Origin: Ciona intestinalis
Lineage: Eukaryota > Chordata > Ascidiacea > Phlebobranchia > Cionidae
NCBI RefSeq assembly: GCF_000224145.3
Contig: NW_004190484.2
Span: 52,406 to 116,405 of the forward strand
Length of the DNA stretch: 64,000 nucleotides
Direction: 5' to 3'
The position numbers and the translations under genes were made by a program. Below are positions 10,871-23,300 of this stretch, piece after piece. The notes below the pieces were generated by a model that searched no databases, was not told where the DNA came from, and was given only the letters and a program-made list of their open reading frames with translations. How positions within the stretch are numbered: position 1 is the first letter of the stretch; each line of letters begins with the position of its first letter.

Positions 10871-12027
10871 AGCATTCCAGGAGATAACAAACTGAATGTT
10901 CTACGAATCTACGTTCACGGTGGAGACTGTCTTAACCCAAATTCACGTGAACACATGCGTTTTCTACTTGAAACAGATTACAACGAAATACATAGCTAGC
11001 GCCATTATATATAATTTCCCTCTGTTGTACCGCGACCGTATCAGAACTAAATAACATATATAATACATTAATACTATAGTGACAAATGGTCTGTATTAAA
11101 CACAATTTAAAATTATTTGTCTTATCATTTAAATCTTTTTTGCATGGCGGATGCCCTTGGTTTTAATTTTCTACTTACAGTTATCTGCCAACGTAATAAA
11201 ATCAAAGAAAGGTCCTTGCGCATATTACATAACTCACGCCTCCGTGAAAGTTAAATCAAACGTAATGGCTAACCCACGAAACAGGCAAAACCTATATTGG
11301 CAAGCACATAAAAACGATTTACAAACATAAAAACGATTTACAAACGACGATTCTATAGCTTGAAATATAGCTCAAAAGATACAAACAGTTTGCCAACAGT
11401 GCATTTTGTTGTTGTTGTTGGTGGCTAAAATATTATTGGTAGTATGACGCAAATATTTGGCATACCCTGGCATTTTAAAAGTTTTCCGCCTATGTTTTAA
11501 TATAAAAAAATTGCGAAAAAATTAACTAATAAGGAAAAAATGCTGAGTTAGCATCAGGATTCGATTGTAAAAGTTGTAAATCCAGACGGTGTTCGGTTAA
11601 TTTTATTGAAAATCCAAACGCATTATGTGTTACGTGCGTCTGTCACCCAAGCTATCAAATCATGTTATAAACCGTCTTACTGACTAAAGGCACAGTTTAG
11701 TGTGGGCGCCTGTGCGATAGAAAATGTTGTTAAAGCTGCGATCTAATGTTTTGTGTCCGTCGCGTATTTGTAATTATCAGCCAACGAAATCGCTCGAGTA
11801 ACAAACATTACCGTGCTGCAATTTAGACATTTTGTGCTTAACAGGCATCTAAAAAACAAAAATCTGGCCGATACCGGTTTGCAATTATATTTTTCGGGCA
11901 GTTTTTCTTCGCGCATGCTTTCTGGCGCAATATGTTGCTGCTCTAACTGTAACCGCTCCTTCGTGTGCCGCTTTTACCACGAACGAGGCCTACAGTCCTT
12001 ATCTTAGCATAAGAATTTAATTTAAAC
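10871..12027. other. Gene-less spacer
   Basis: No gene seen. It contains a short (GTT)n run near 11407, a direct ACATAAAAACGATTTACAAA duplication at about 11305-11345, and at 11835-11985 a diverged reverse copy of the 7467-7610 repeat. Confidence 0.5.
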
Positions 12028-12434
12028 GCGTCAATCATGTTTCGTCTTTTCCCGGTTAATGTCTGTTTACCGCAGTGGTTCCCAAACCCATGGGTAATCC
12101 TTTAGCTAGTTTAGCTGGTGGCCACCTGAAATTTTGGGTTCAAAATGTTCAATAGGCCTCATTCATACCTGCTGTCTAGTTTTTTTTTTTCGAAAAAGTC
12201 GGGCGTTCAGTCGAAAATTAACTTTGAAAATGCGTCAATCATGTTTCGTCTTTTCCCGGTTAATGTCTGTTTACCGCAGTGGTTCCCAAACCCATGGGTA
12301 ATCCTTTAGCTAGTTTAGCTGGTGGCCACCTGAAATTTTGGGTTTAAAATGTTCAATAGGCCTCATTCATACCTGCTGTCTAGTTTTTTTTTTCGAAAAA
12401 GTCGGGCGTTCAGTCGAAAATTAACTTTGAAAAT
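12028..12434. repeat. Tandem duplication, 204-bp unit, two copies
   Basis: Unit 1 is 12028-12231 and unit 2 is 12232-12434, differing by a T-run length change and one C/T. Each unit carries the end of repeat F, the hAT target octamer GTTTACCG and about 160 bp of hAT left arm. The duplication therefore arose after the hAT insertion. Confidence 0.9.
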
Positions 12435-12904
12435 GCGCGAAAACATACTGCGTCACCGTAATTCGCTTGACTTGCGTAAAGTTAACGATTTATTACGTCA
12501 CAATAGTGATGTATTATGTACGTTACGGGACATTATAGACTTGTTTTCGCACTGTTTTATGGTAGTGAAAACCCTATTTGCAGCCAATAACCCCTAACGA
12601 ACTACGTTATCTGTAACCTAGATCAAATCTAACAATATGCATTCTATTACGTAATAATCTAACTCTGTTTAATTTATGACGGCTCGTGTGGATAATACGA
12701 TGACGCAGCATGATTTCGCGCATTTTCAAAGTTATGTTTTGACACGTACACCATAGTTTTTAAAATCTTCAACTGTTTGTGTGGATCTTTCAATGTATTA
12801 TTGAAAAAAAAGGCTAAAATACGACCCATGTAAAGGTTAAAATACGATGCATGTGCCTCTTTAACATTTAAGCTTGTTTTAAACCTTCTACATGCCTAAT
12901 GGTT

Positions 12905-13020
12905 ACGTGTCAATCCCTATTATGATGCAAATAATCGACGTGTGAATTGCTATTACGTCGTAATTAATTGCCAGGTCAAACAATCGCTCTTATGATGCAA
13001 TGAATCCACGTGTGAACAAT
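12905..13020 (-). repeat. Internally periodic repeat P, copy 3
   Basis: Reverse orientation: ATAATCGACGTGTGAATTGC, then TATTACGTCGTAATTAATTG and CCAGGTCAAACAATCGC. Followed at 13135-13185 by three short AATGAAAGTTACGCG units. Confidence 0.7.
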
Positions 13021-13659
13021 GTACAATTTTCCCGCGACCGCGGCGGTCGGCGGAAATGTGTAAAAAATGCGAAAATATTTTACGCGAAACAAATTTTTTA
13101 ATTTTTTTTTCGTACGCACGTTGTTCCGCGATGCAATGAAAGTTATGCGAATGAAAGTTACGCGAATGAAAGTTACGCGAAATTGTGGATAATAATACAT
13201 ATTCTGTTTTCAACTCAATAAACCCCAAATACCACATGTTTCTAAATACGAAACATTATTACGTCACAAGTAATATTGTTACGCAGATAATTCTTTTATT
13301 CCGTTTATCGGCGTATTGAATGACTGCATGTAACGTAACAAGCGGTATTGTGACACTAACCAATTACACGTGGACGTGGTAATACTGTTTTTCCTTATGG
13401 TATTCACTCATGTAAATAGGGTTACAAAAAGTTAAAAATAATTTATAGGCTGTAGCCTCTTAAAAACGGTAAAGTAACAGTAAAAATGAAACGTTTAAAA
13501 GAAAATTAAGATAAGACCTCGACGTTGCAGGCCTTAAAGCAGTGGTTGCTTTACGCGAGTGCGAAGTATTTACAAACTATCTATACTTTAATGCGCACAC
13601 GTGAAAAGGCAAATATCCAACATGTTTTTAAGCAACTACAGGCTAAATAATTAAGGAGA

Positions 13660-13800
13660 TGACGCAAATAATCAAAGTGTGAATTGCTATTATGTCGTAA
13701 TCAATTGCCAGGTCAAACAATCGCTTTTATGATGCAATGAATCCACGTGTGAATCCATACTATTTCGTAACAAACAAGCTGCTTGGCTGGGAAAAAAACA
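13660..13800 (-). repeat. Internally periodic repeat P, copy 4
   Basis: Reverse orientation and nearly complete, ending AAACAAGCTGCTTGGCTGGG. Its internal units are 750 bp from copy 3, which has the same arrangement. Confidence 0.8.
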
Positions 13801-14499
13801 TAGTAAATATACAGCAGTAAACATATTTAGGTTGTTTATTACAACCTGTTAGCTGTTACCATGTTGAATTGGCAAATTACATTTATTTTACAGTTTACAC
13901 GCAGCCATGAAAAAAGCAGTGCAAAGTTTGTGTAGCTAATTCCCGCCGAAAAATGAGTAAATGGTCAGGGCCGTCAGGCGACTTTTTTTGATACATTCAC
14001 GAGCCTATTAGTTTAGTATGTGGTACGAGAACGCTGCATGACCCAAAAAGTTGTACGGGAATAGAATTTGGGAACCATTGCATTAAAGCATATTTTAGCT
14101 CAGTTCAAACAGCAACAGCTGAAAACATTTGCCACTAGACCTTCCCCAGCACCAACAATCGATGGGTATATTTCTTGAAAGCCTATTTTCTGCTAACGCT
14201 AGTTTGGTTTACTCTCTCTATTACATTAGAATTTAGATTAACAAACAATATTGCTGCTAAACAGACGAGGATTTTTCGGTGTATCGCATTCTAAACAATG
14301 TGGGCCGCAATAATCTGTTTTTAACTGTTAGCATGTTTTAACAACTGCTGTTTTATCGCTATATCCTGCCTTCTAGTTTAAAATATTTCTAAATTCTTGC
14401 TACTGTAATTAAAGAGACAAATGGAAAAAAGTTAGTATAATCAACAAAGATCTGTTCTAGAAGTAGCGCTGCTTATTATTTCATTTACAATATTTTCCC

Positions 14500-14650
14500 C
14501 AGCCAGGCAGCATATTCGTTACGAAATAGTAAGAATTCACACGTGGATTCATTGCATCATAATAGCGATTGTTTAACCTGGCAATTGATAACGACATAAT
14601 AGCAATTCACACGTTGATTATTTGCGTCATACTAGCGATTGTCCCTTTGA
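14500..14650 (+). repeat. Internally periodic repeat P, copy 5 (best preserved)
   Basis: CCCAGCCAGGCAGCATATTC, GAATTCACACGTGGATTCAT, CTGGCAATTGATAACGACAT, then CAATTCACACGTTGATTATT. The last two blocks are diverged copies of the first, giving an inner period of roughly 50-60 bp. Confidence 0.8.
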
Positions 14651-15639
14651 TTTTAGCCCGCAGGTGCTTGAAAACAGGTTGAATATTTGCATTTTCCCGT
14701 CTGCCATTGGCTAATCCTAAGGATTGTCTCGTCTACGATGAATAATTCTTACGCATGTGAACGCAACAAGCATGTGAATAAATCACCTAAAATTTAGCAA
14801 ATATTATTAAAAAATCGACGTCTATGCTCTCATGTATATAGTTCGTTTTCTTATATCGTTTATAAAAAATGTCTTGCGTAGAGTACAAATAGCATGATAA
14901 TACTATTACAAACTACGTGTGCGGTTTAACTTTATAACTGATTAGCTGAATCACTGATTAGAGATTATGTCAGCGACCATCGTACGAATGCACACCGTAT
15001 TTACGAAAGTCGTAATTTTCGCGGAAATACATGACGTCATAATTTGCGGTCGGCGGAAATTGAAAAAAAAATAGAACACTGCGTGTGAATGCCTACTATT
15101 TCGTAACAAACAGTCCACCTGCCTAAGAAAAACCCAGTAAATACAAGACTGAACTACAACGCAAACCTAACCCGAACGCTTGAAAAGAATTTTTAATAAA
15201 TTTGAATCACCTTGGCGCGACCCATTTTTCAACCCTGTGCGACCCATATTTGGATCGCGAACCATACTTTGGGAACCACTGGATTACCGGGACGATTTCC
15301 ATGTGTAACACACACTGTTACAGGGCTAAACGTTTAGCGATAAAAATAAAGTTATGCTTTTTTAATAAATACCGCAATATAGTGTATTTTGTAATGTGCG
15401 CAACAAACTTTGCCCGGTCAACATTGATATTATTAACATACGCTAGTTTAAGCAACAAGTACTCTTTCGTCTGCTAATAACGAGTGTATTTACGAACCAA
15501 AACTACATGGAAGGTAAATTGTTGGGAGAAAAGCACAACGGTGACGATGAGCTCGAGCGTGGATTAGATAAAATTAATTTTATTGCAACACGGACGAAAA
15601 ATTCTTTACTGTAACCATTGACGAAAACTGTGTTACGCA

Positions 15640-15945
15640 AACAAAAAAAATAATTAATTTTGTGACGAAAAAAACATCGTGTATGAACGTCCCATTTTTA
15701 CGATCTGCGCTTTATTTGGAAATAAAGGAAGACGCATTCAGTACCATGCGTTCCACACGTAACAAGCGAGGCAATCGTTGTGAATTTATTCTCGTGAAAA
15801 GTGGCGTAATGAAACTCTGGTTCTTGTGCGGTTTCAACAAACAATGTTTTTTGGCTTCTGTCCAAGCTTGGCTGGGACGATACTTTGTAATATCATATTA
15901 CAATTTCTGTTGGTTCCAATTTACTGATAGTGTCGCTCCTCGCTC
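15640..15945 (+). mobile_element. hAT MITE family E, copy 2, diverged and truncated
   Basis: Matches 61740-62010 in the same orientation (AAATAAAGGAAGACGCAT, TTGTGAATTTATTCTCGTGA, TTTTTTGGCTTCTGTCCAAG, GGTTCCAATTTACTGATAG). Both terminal CAGGGGCG ends are missing. The 100-codon frame over it is on the opposite strand from the open frame of the other copies and is not meaningful. Confidence 0.75.
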
Positions 15946-16297
15946 TTATATTTGCACCAATTAAAATTCACATAATCCCTAATTACCTGCATTTAAACTA
16001 CTCATGGTTGCTGGCTTAAAACTATATCCAGTGTAAAAAAATTATACGAAAACTTTACATTTACATTTTGTATTCTGCTTTGTGCTAAAAATGTGCAGGG
16101 AATCGTGCGCAGACGAGTGCACTATTAAAGGAGAAAAAGCGAGTGTTTCTTTATCGACGATCGGGAGCATATTCGATCGCGAATATGACGAAGTTTATCA
16201 AAATGCATGTGTGCTATAGGCCATAGAACCGTATCCGAAATGATTAGCATTGCTTTAAAACATGACGATTAATTGAATTAAACTTATTTGTTGCAAA

Positions 16298-16741
16298 TAG
16301 GGATGCACATTACAGAATTTCGAATCGGTGAGATTCGAATCCTTTTGTATTCGAATCTAATTACGGGATTCGGTATTCTGTTTAATGACGTCATCACAGG
16401 TCATTTCATACACTATATCAACAATTTTTGAAACTTAATAATTTAAAAAAAAAAAAATTTGTGTTTGTGGGACTTTCCACAGTATACGTTTTGCAACGTC
16501 TTTTCATAGCCTGCAATATATTTCATGACGCAAAAACTACCCAATAGTACAATTTTTAATCATTTTACAGCTCATGATCCAACTACTATGAAAGAGTCTA
16601 TAAACTGACTTTTGTGGGTAAATTTTTTTTTTTTCTATAAATATAAAAATATTCGAAATTCTAGATATGGAATTCTAGATTCAAAATAAAGTATTCTAGG
16701 ATATCCTAGAATACCTAACTATTCTGTAATGTGCATCCCTA
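16298..16741. mobile_element. hAT MITE with perfect 8-bp target duplication
   Basis: The left end TAGGGATGCACATTACAGAA and the right end TTCTGTAATGTGCATCCCTA are exact inverted repeats. GTTGCAAA is present on both sides (16290-16297 and 16742-16749). 444 bp, no coding capacity. The interior holds several TTCGAAT and TTCTAGA-type short palindromes. Confidence 0.92.
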
Positions 16742-16894
16742 GTTGCAAATAGTCTTTAATTCTTATCTCACAAATTGCGCAAGTTCTCGTAGCTTTATTG
16801 TATGTGAAAAAGTTTGGTCTTTGGCGAATCTTTGTCAAAATCGCTGATTCGGCTGAATAAATTCGGCAAACCGAAACTTCGGTACATCACTAGT

Positions 16895-17090
16895 CACAAT
16901 TGCCATTGTCTCCACATAAATACCGGATTTGTGCTAATATAAAGCTGTGTCAGAACTGCCGAATAGGTGACTGACGTATACGTTAACATGAAACGAAATG
17001 TTACGCAACTGGCAAAGTAAATAAATTCCGGATTCACACGTCGGCCGTCTTCTGCCGGCAGTTTTAAAAAATTCCGGCTAAATTTAATAA
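16895..17090 (-). repeat. Interspersed repeat family G, reverse copy
   Basis: Reverse complement of the 6690-6916 unit (CACAATTGCCATTGTCTCC, GTCAGAACTGCCGAATAGGT, TGCCGGCAGTTTTAAAAAAT). It lies about 250 bp upstream of the HAUS2-like start codon. Confidence 0.7.
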
Positions 17091-17346
17091 CTGCTTTCAA
17101 CAGCTGTGGTTAAACTGCTTAGTGTTCCTACAAAGACTGGCAAAAGCTTGTGACAATAAAAGTCGAGAATTGAAATCTGGGGGCATAACTGCTCATACCT
17201 TCCGCTTGATACAAAAGGTAATTACATTGTTTATAAGTGTGACATTTTAAATTGAATGATCTTTTTGTAGAAAATATTGAAAAGTTGTCGTGCGTAAAAT
17301 GGAATTTAATGTGACGAACCCATAGCAGAATAAACCACCTCAGGAA

Positions 17347-20300
17347 ATGTCACAAATTCTTAAAGCATATAATATCACTGATGAGACAGAACAGGTGAAT
17401 ATAATAGATTAATGTAAAATTTTCGAATTGAGTGAGATTTTGGACAAAGACAGTTAGGGATGCACATAACTAAATAGGATATCCTTAAATACCTCATTTC
17501 CAATCTAAATTTTTAGATCATTTTTATTTATAAGAAAAATATTTTTACCCACATAAATCAGTGAATTGACCCTTCAATAGTAGCCTTGTTGGATCATTAA
17601 TCCCCACAGAACGATGTTGCGAAAACGCCTAGTTCCTACCTACGTATGGACGAAAACGGCTAGCAACCTTCAACCAAAACGAATAGCAACCTTTAGAACT
17701 ACGATGCAAAAAGTTTTTCTCGATAGCCCTACAGATTTCTTCATCTTATGGGGTAAATGAGCTATCAATCAAAATATCTACATCAGTCGATGGAACTCAG
17801 AAAAAGCAGCATCCTTGATATTCATGCATAACGCATGGTACAAAAAAGTGGCCTAATTAGGCAATTTTTCATCATTTTATAGCTTATGATCCAATATAAG
17901 ATTTTTTTGTAGTGTCAATAAACTGATAAATGTGGGTAAAATTGATATTCTTTTATTAATAAAACAATCTAAATTTCAGATTCGTAATTCTAGATTTAAA
18001 ATAAAATATTCCAGGATAATATAGAATACCTAATTATTTTATAATGTGCATCCCTTAGCTGTGAGAACAAAAATTATTGAGTTTAGTGTAGTTATTATAT
18101 TACATGAACATCGGAGATCCCCCTGTCTTTGTATGCTGAAACTGATAGCTCTAATCCATGCAGAACGCTGGTGTATCGTAAAATCGCCCAATGCGTAACA
18201 ACGTATGGGGCAAAAATAGCCAATGCGAAATATTTTCTGTTGAGTGTCCCACAAATACAAACATTTTTTATAATTTTATATAATTGTGTTCAATAAATGA
18301 CTGTTATTAAACAGATGTAAGTAAGTTTGAATATATGATAAGTAAACTTTACTTTTCGTAATCTTTTATAGAATAAAATAAATTCAATATTTTCAATATT
18401 TGTCTTTTTGAAAGGGTATACCGAAAAATCAAAATTTGTGTATGGATAAATATGCTCAAATGTAACCTAAAGGTACCATCAAGGTTTGCTAAAACGATAC
18501 ATCTTCTAAAAAAATCGTGTGAAAAAAAGGAAAAAACTCGCTGGAGTAAAAAAAAATTTTTTTTACTCGCTGGAGTAAAAAAAAATGGCCGTTTTGACAG
18601 TGCATGGTTTTCCATAACAAAAAATTTCATTCAATTTTGATCGTTCCTAGTTTCTTAACTACTAAAGGAAATTCAAATATATTTATAAACTAGAAACGAT
18701 CAAAGTTGAGTAATTTTTTTCTTATGGGAAATCCCATGCATTGCGCCACGGCAAACTTTTTTCTACTTCAGTGGTCGAATTTGCAGTTTTAAAACTCAAT
18801 TTTTTCAAAAGCTAGTTTGTATTTTAAAACTTTGATGGTAGCTTTAGATCCGTGGTTCCCAACATGTGGGGCGCGACCCAAAGTTGGGTTGCCTGATAAT
18901 TTTTTTGGGTCGTTTGGTTTCGTCAGTTTGTCACGGTTGTGTTTAAATTAAATCCGGCGCCGTGGCATAGTGGTTAGTGCGCCTGCCTGTGACCCAGAGG
19001 TAATGGGTTCAAGGCTTGACGCTGCTACCATTGTGGCGTATGTGTCTTTGAGCGAGACACTTAACAACAATTGCTCCAACCCAGTGGTCACTAATGAGTT
19101 GTCCAAGTTATCAGCCATACATAAAAACAAATCCAAAAAAATAATTACCCACAAAGTAACATACATGGTTACTCGTAAGCTGGCACGAGGTGATAAACCC
19201 GTGTGATAATGACTGTCGTTTACCGGCCACGCGAGGATAAAGTAAGTTACATACATACATACAAATGTAACTTGGCTATTAAACATTGCAACAGGCGGTA
19301 GTGAACAACCTAAATATGTTTCAGAAGTAGAAGTGATTCATATTTACGATGTTTTCCTCAACCAAGCAGTAAGTAGCATGCTTGTTACGTAATAGTAAGG
19401 ATTCACACGTGAATTTATTGCATCATAATAGTGATTGTTTGACCTGGCAATTGATAATGACAAAATAGCAATTTCCACGTCAATTGTTTGTGTCATAATA
19501 GTGATTGTCCCCTTAAATATTTAACCTACCAATGCTTAAAAAAGGTTGAATATTTGCTTTTTACTTATGCGCATAAGTAAAGTATACAAATGTTTGCAAA
19601 AAGACTTTATTCGCGCGTAAAGCAACGCCTCAATTTCAAAAACTCACCGATAGCCAGCGAGCACTGCTAGCTCATTAGTGATTTGATAAACATATTATTA
19701 TCTGAAAAAGTTACTGCATATTAGGGGTTAGTGGTTAAGAGTTGGAGCTAGGTTAAGTGCTTTAACTCGCATAAAACACTGCGAAAACAAGATTGTAACG
19801 TGCCGTAACATACGTAAAATTTTCGACACGACCACCCAACATTTTTGCAAAAATATTAAACAGTGGGTATCTGTGAGGTCTAAGGAACATTTAGAAATGA
19901 AACTGGCCTTCAGCTAAAGGATTACCTGTATACAACGCAATCTTGTATGGCTTTTAAAAGATTTCGACAATATGCTGGGGTTGCAAGATTTTCCCAAAGT
20001 GATTTTTTTTTAAATGGGTCGCCTTAAAAACGAGTTGGGAACCACTGCTTTAGATCACATTTGAGCATTTCTATAAATGCACAAATTTTGATTTTTCGTT
20101 AATATGCTCCTTTAATAGTAAATTATAATAATATTAGCAGACCGAAGACATTGATGCACCACAAATATCAAAGAAGGTTGCAAAACTACTACAAGCCACT
20201 TTATCTGCACAAGAACTGCGTAAAACAAAAGTTACTTTTCATAAAATAAAAGTAAATAAAGAGGTGCATGATCTTATGTGCACTGATGCTTTTCAAGAAA

Positions 20301-23300
20301 AAGTTAATTCTGTTCAAATGCTGATAACGGATTTGGAATCTGCGGTGGACAAACAAGAAGTCTTGACAAAGAGGCTTCACCAACCCTACCAAGGACCGCA
20401 GCTAACACTACAAGTTCAGCATCATGAAACTGCAGTAAAGCTGTTTGAACAGATAGGTGAGTCTAGTTTATATTTCTCTTTTTTATTAACGTGCAACAAA
20501 ATAAAATACATAACAGTCTATTATGTTTTTTACCTAACCTATATGTCTTGTATTTATATAAAGCTCAAGCATTCATTCTAACAAATCTAAATATTGAAAT
20601 AGTTATGGTAGTTTAAAAACTAAATCCAACAAATCCTGTGCATTGTCAAACCTTGGTACCTTAGTTAGTTTTATAGCGCTAACACAGTCCACAGGGGTCT
20701 TATTGAACAACATATGTGATGTCTTCATGCGCTACAGCTTGGTTATTATTTAGCATCTTGGTCTTGGGTGTGCTTGTTTTTTTTCTGTTTGTAGGTATCT
20801 GTAGGGATTGAGGGTCAGGGGTTATCACAAGTTGCAATAATAAATAGCAATAAATTGGCAATGACAATCATTAAAAAAAGGTGCATGCTTAAGGAGCTTA
20901 CGGGTCATGTATGTAACTTTGTGGGTGATTATTTAAATTTTTAAAGCTTGGTTGAAATTGATTTGTACTGGTGAGTGGTGACCCTTGGGTTGGAACAATC
21001 AGCCTTTTAGTCGGCGCAGTAGCATAGTGGTTAGCGCGCCTGCCTGTAACCCATAGCATAGGTAATGGGTTCAAGGCTTGCGCTGCTATACCATTGTGGG
21101 CGTATGTGTCCTTGGGCAGGACACTTAACGGCAATTGCTCCAACCCAGTGATCACCAATGGGTTGTCCAAATTATCAGCCATACATAAAAAAAATAAAAA
21201 AATCCCCCCAAAAAATAACCACCCACAAAGTAACATACATGGTAACTCGTAAGCTGGCACGAGGTGTTAAACCGGTGTTATAATGACTGTCATTTTCCGG
21301 CCACGCGAGGATAAAATAAGTTGCATACATTCATTCATTCAGATTGCACAAGCATGTTTTAGTCTGGAATTCTATATTAAAAAAGGTATGTTATAAGTGT
21401 ACATATAAATTAGGCAATCTGGGCTGTATCTTTACAGTTACTGTGGGTTTAGTTCTAAATATTTCTGGTAAGCATTCAAACCGGTGGTATGCTTCATAAG
21501 TACTGGCTAATGTTTTCCTAAAAAATATCATTATCCAAAGTTTTGGAAAATGGGAAATTAAACCTGTTCTGGTGTGTCTGAACATCATTTACAATAATTT
21601 TAAGTGGAGTTGGATGGTGTTTCTACAAAACTATGTCATGGAATAGCTTTTCTTATTCATATCAATAAACACAAAGCAAATAATTCTTGAGACACTGCAA
21701 ACTCTGTCGAGACATTTTAGATTTAAAACATTATTTTCTAAGACTTACGATGTTTTGGTTTTTTTAAGTTGTGTTTATATATTAGGGTGGGGGAAGATGG
21801 GACACCTTGTCAGACAAGCCTCTTTTTAATTTTCTTTTTACGGACCCTCATTTAATGATAATCAGTAAAATAAGATTACAGAATTATTTGACAGTATTAT
21901 CACAACTTTATAAAACGCCCGTCAAAGCTGATTACTGTTTTTAAATATTAAAAAAAATGTAAAATAGAAACAGTATACTTTGAACAAGTAAAAAAATACG
22001 AAATAGTAAGGTGCGATTTTTTAATGCTCGCTAAATCATAGTAAAGCCAATGAATTTTTTTAGTTTGCGTGTGCGAACGATTAAACTAGTTTCATAGCTT
22101 CATAAAACAACCTTGAATATTTCAGACAGCTTGATTTGTCTCATAAAACTAGTTTTAGTTTTGTAAAAAAACACTGAGAAATAAGCATGAAGAAAATAGG
22201 CAGGGTTCAATATGACTTTAATTTAAGATAAAAACAACAAAAAATATTGGTTTAACGTTATGTATATGAAGTTTACATGGCAAAGAAACTAGCACAGCCT
22301 GTTAAATTCGGTAGGTTAACTACAAGTTGCGGAATACTGCTAATGTAAATATATTTCAACTTCGAGTCCCATCTTCCCCCACATTGTAGTTTTGTATGTT
22401 TTCATTGTCAAACTTTTAAAGGTTTGCGTTTAATTTAGTAATTTATGCCCCAGGGGGTTTTTACATATAAGGTACTGATATAATAAAAAGATAATATTTT
22501 GAAAATATATTCGAAATTTGGTCATTTGCACTTGGTAAATTTATAAGAAGTGGCTTGTGCCAAAAACAGAGTAGTAATACCCAATTTGTAGCAAAATAAA
22601 AACTTTATTAACAGTTATTATCAATTTTTTGTTATTACAAGTTCATATACATTTGTAGGATACAATATTTATCCATTGATGTTCGAACATTACCCATTGC
22701 CGTTCAAACAATACCAATTGTTATGCAATAATATAATGTATAGGTAACATGTTATAAACGATAGCATTAGGGCAAGAAAAAGAATGTTTAGACCTAATTT
22801 TCAAAGCGTACAGTATTATTTTGTGTTATTTACGTATATTCCTTTTTATAAATACACTTATTAATCAAAATTAACAATGATTTTAAACTGTCTCATCTTA
22901 TCCTGTGTGTTTTCGAATTTGTAAAATTTCACTTGTTGTGCGGATCGCTAAATAATTTCTTGTGTGTTTTATTATATTTTATTAAATTGTTGTCAATTAA
23001 TAAAGGAATGATAGTACTAATTCGTAGTATTACCTAAAAAACCGTCATCTATTTTGATTTTGGAAATATTTGGCAGTGTGCGCTTAAGTGTCCCATCTTT
23101 CCCCATTGTACTATATTGATTTTATGTTAACAGCCTAAAAGTTCAACATAAAATCTTAAACTTAATACAAATTTTTTATTTAGCAATTATTAGTTGGTTC
23201 AAAATGACACGTCAAAGCCCTCGAAGGTTTATCTGTGTGATGCAAATATTAATACTAATAAGTAATAATTATACACACAAAAATATTTTTAGATACCGTC

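Larger units (their letters stand above)
12277..15281. mobile_element. hAT element, about 3.0 kb, decayed, with target-site duplication
   Basis: The left end CAGTGGTTCCCAAACCCATG (a second copy of this start lies at 12073 because of the local duplication) pairs with right end TACTTTGGGAACCACTG. Flanking octamers are GTTTACCG (12269-12276) and GATTACCG (15282-15289), 7 of 8 identical, the duplication length of hAT elements. Outside these, both flanks rejoin into repeat family F. No intact transposase: the frames inside are short and unlike the hAT C-terminal domain. It carries several periodic repeats (12905, 13660, 14500), so it has been a landing pad. Confidence 0.75.
18850..20047. mobile_element. 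hAT element with exact 8-bp target duplication
   Basis: The ends CCGTGGTTCCCAAC and GTTGGGAACCACTG are inverted copies, with one change from CAGTGG. CTTTAGAT occurs exactly on both sides (18842-18849 and 20048-20055). 1198 bp including a SINE and a periodic repeat that inserted later. The right arm (19735-19935) is related to the arms at 12290-12600, 50915-51000, 57508-57618 and 62380-62670. Non-autonomous. Confidence 0.88.
18412..20113. mobile_element. Foldback MITE, interrupted by a hAT element
   Basis: The outer arm at 18412-18490 (CGAAAAATCAAAATTTGTG, ATATGCTCAAATGTAACCT) is the reverse complement of a right arm split in two: 18830-18849 (TTTGATGGTAGCTTTAGAT) and 20048-20113 (CACATTTGAGC, CAAATTTTGATTTTTCG). 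Inside the left half is a smaller inverted repeat centred near 18670 (TTGATCGTTCCTAGTTTCT against AGAAACGATCAA) and a direct CTCGCTGGAGTAAAAAAAAA duplication at 18537-18585. No coding capacity. Confidence 0.7.

Noticed and set aside
18964..19020. Functional tRNA gene
   Set aside because: A- and B-box-like words are present, but the head continues into a repeated tRNA-unrelated body with a tail, so it is a SINE.
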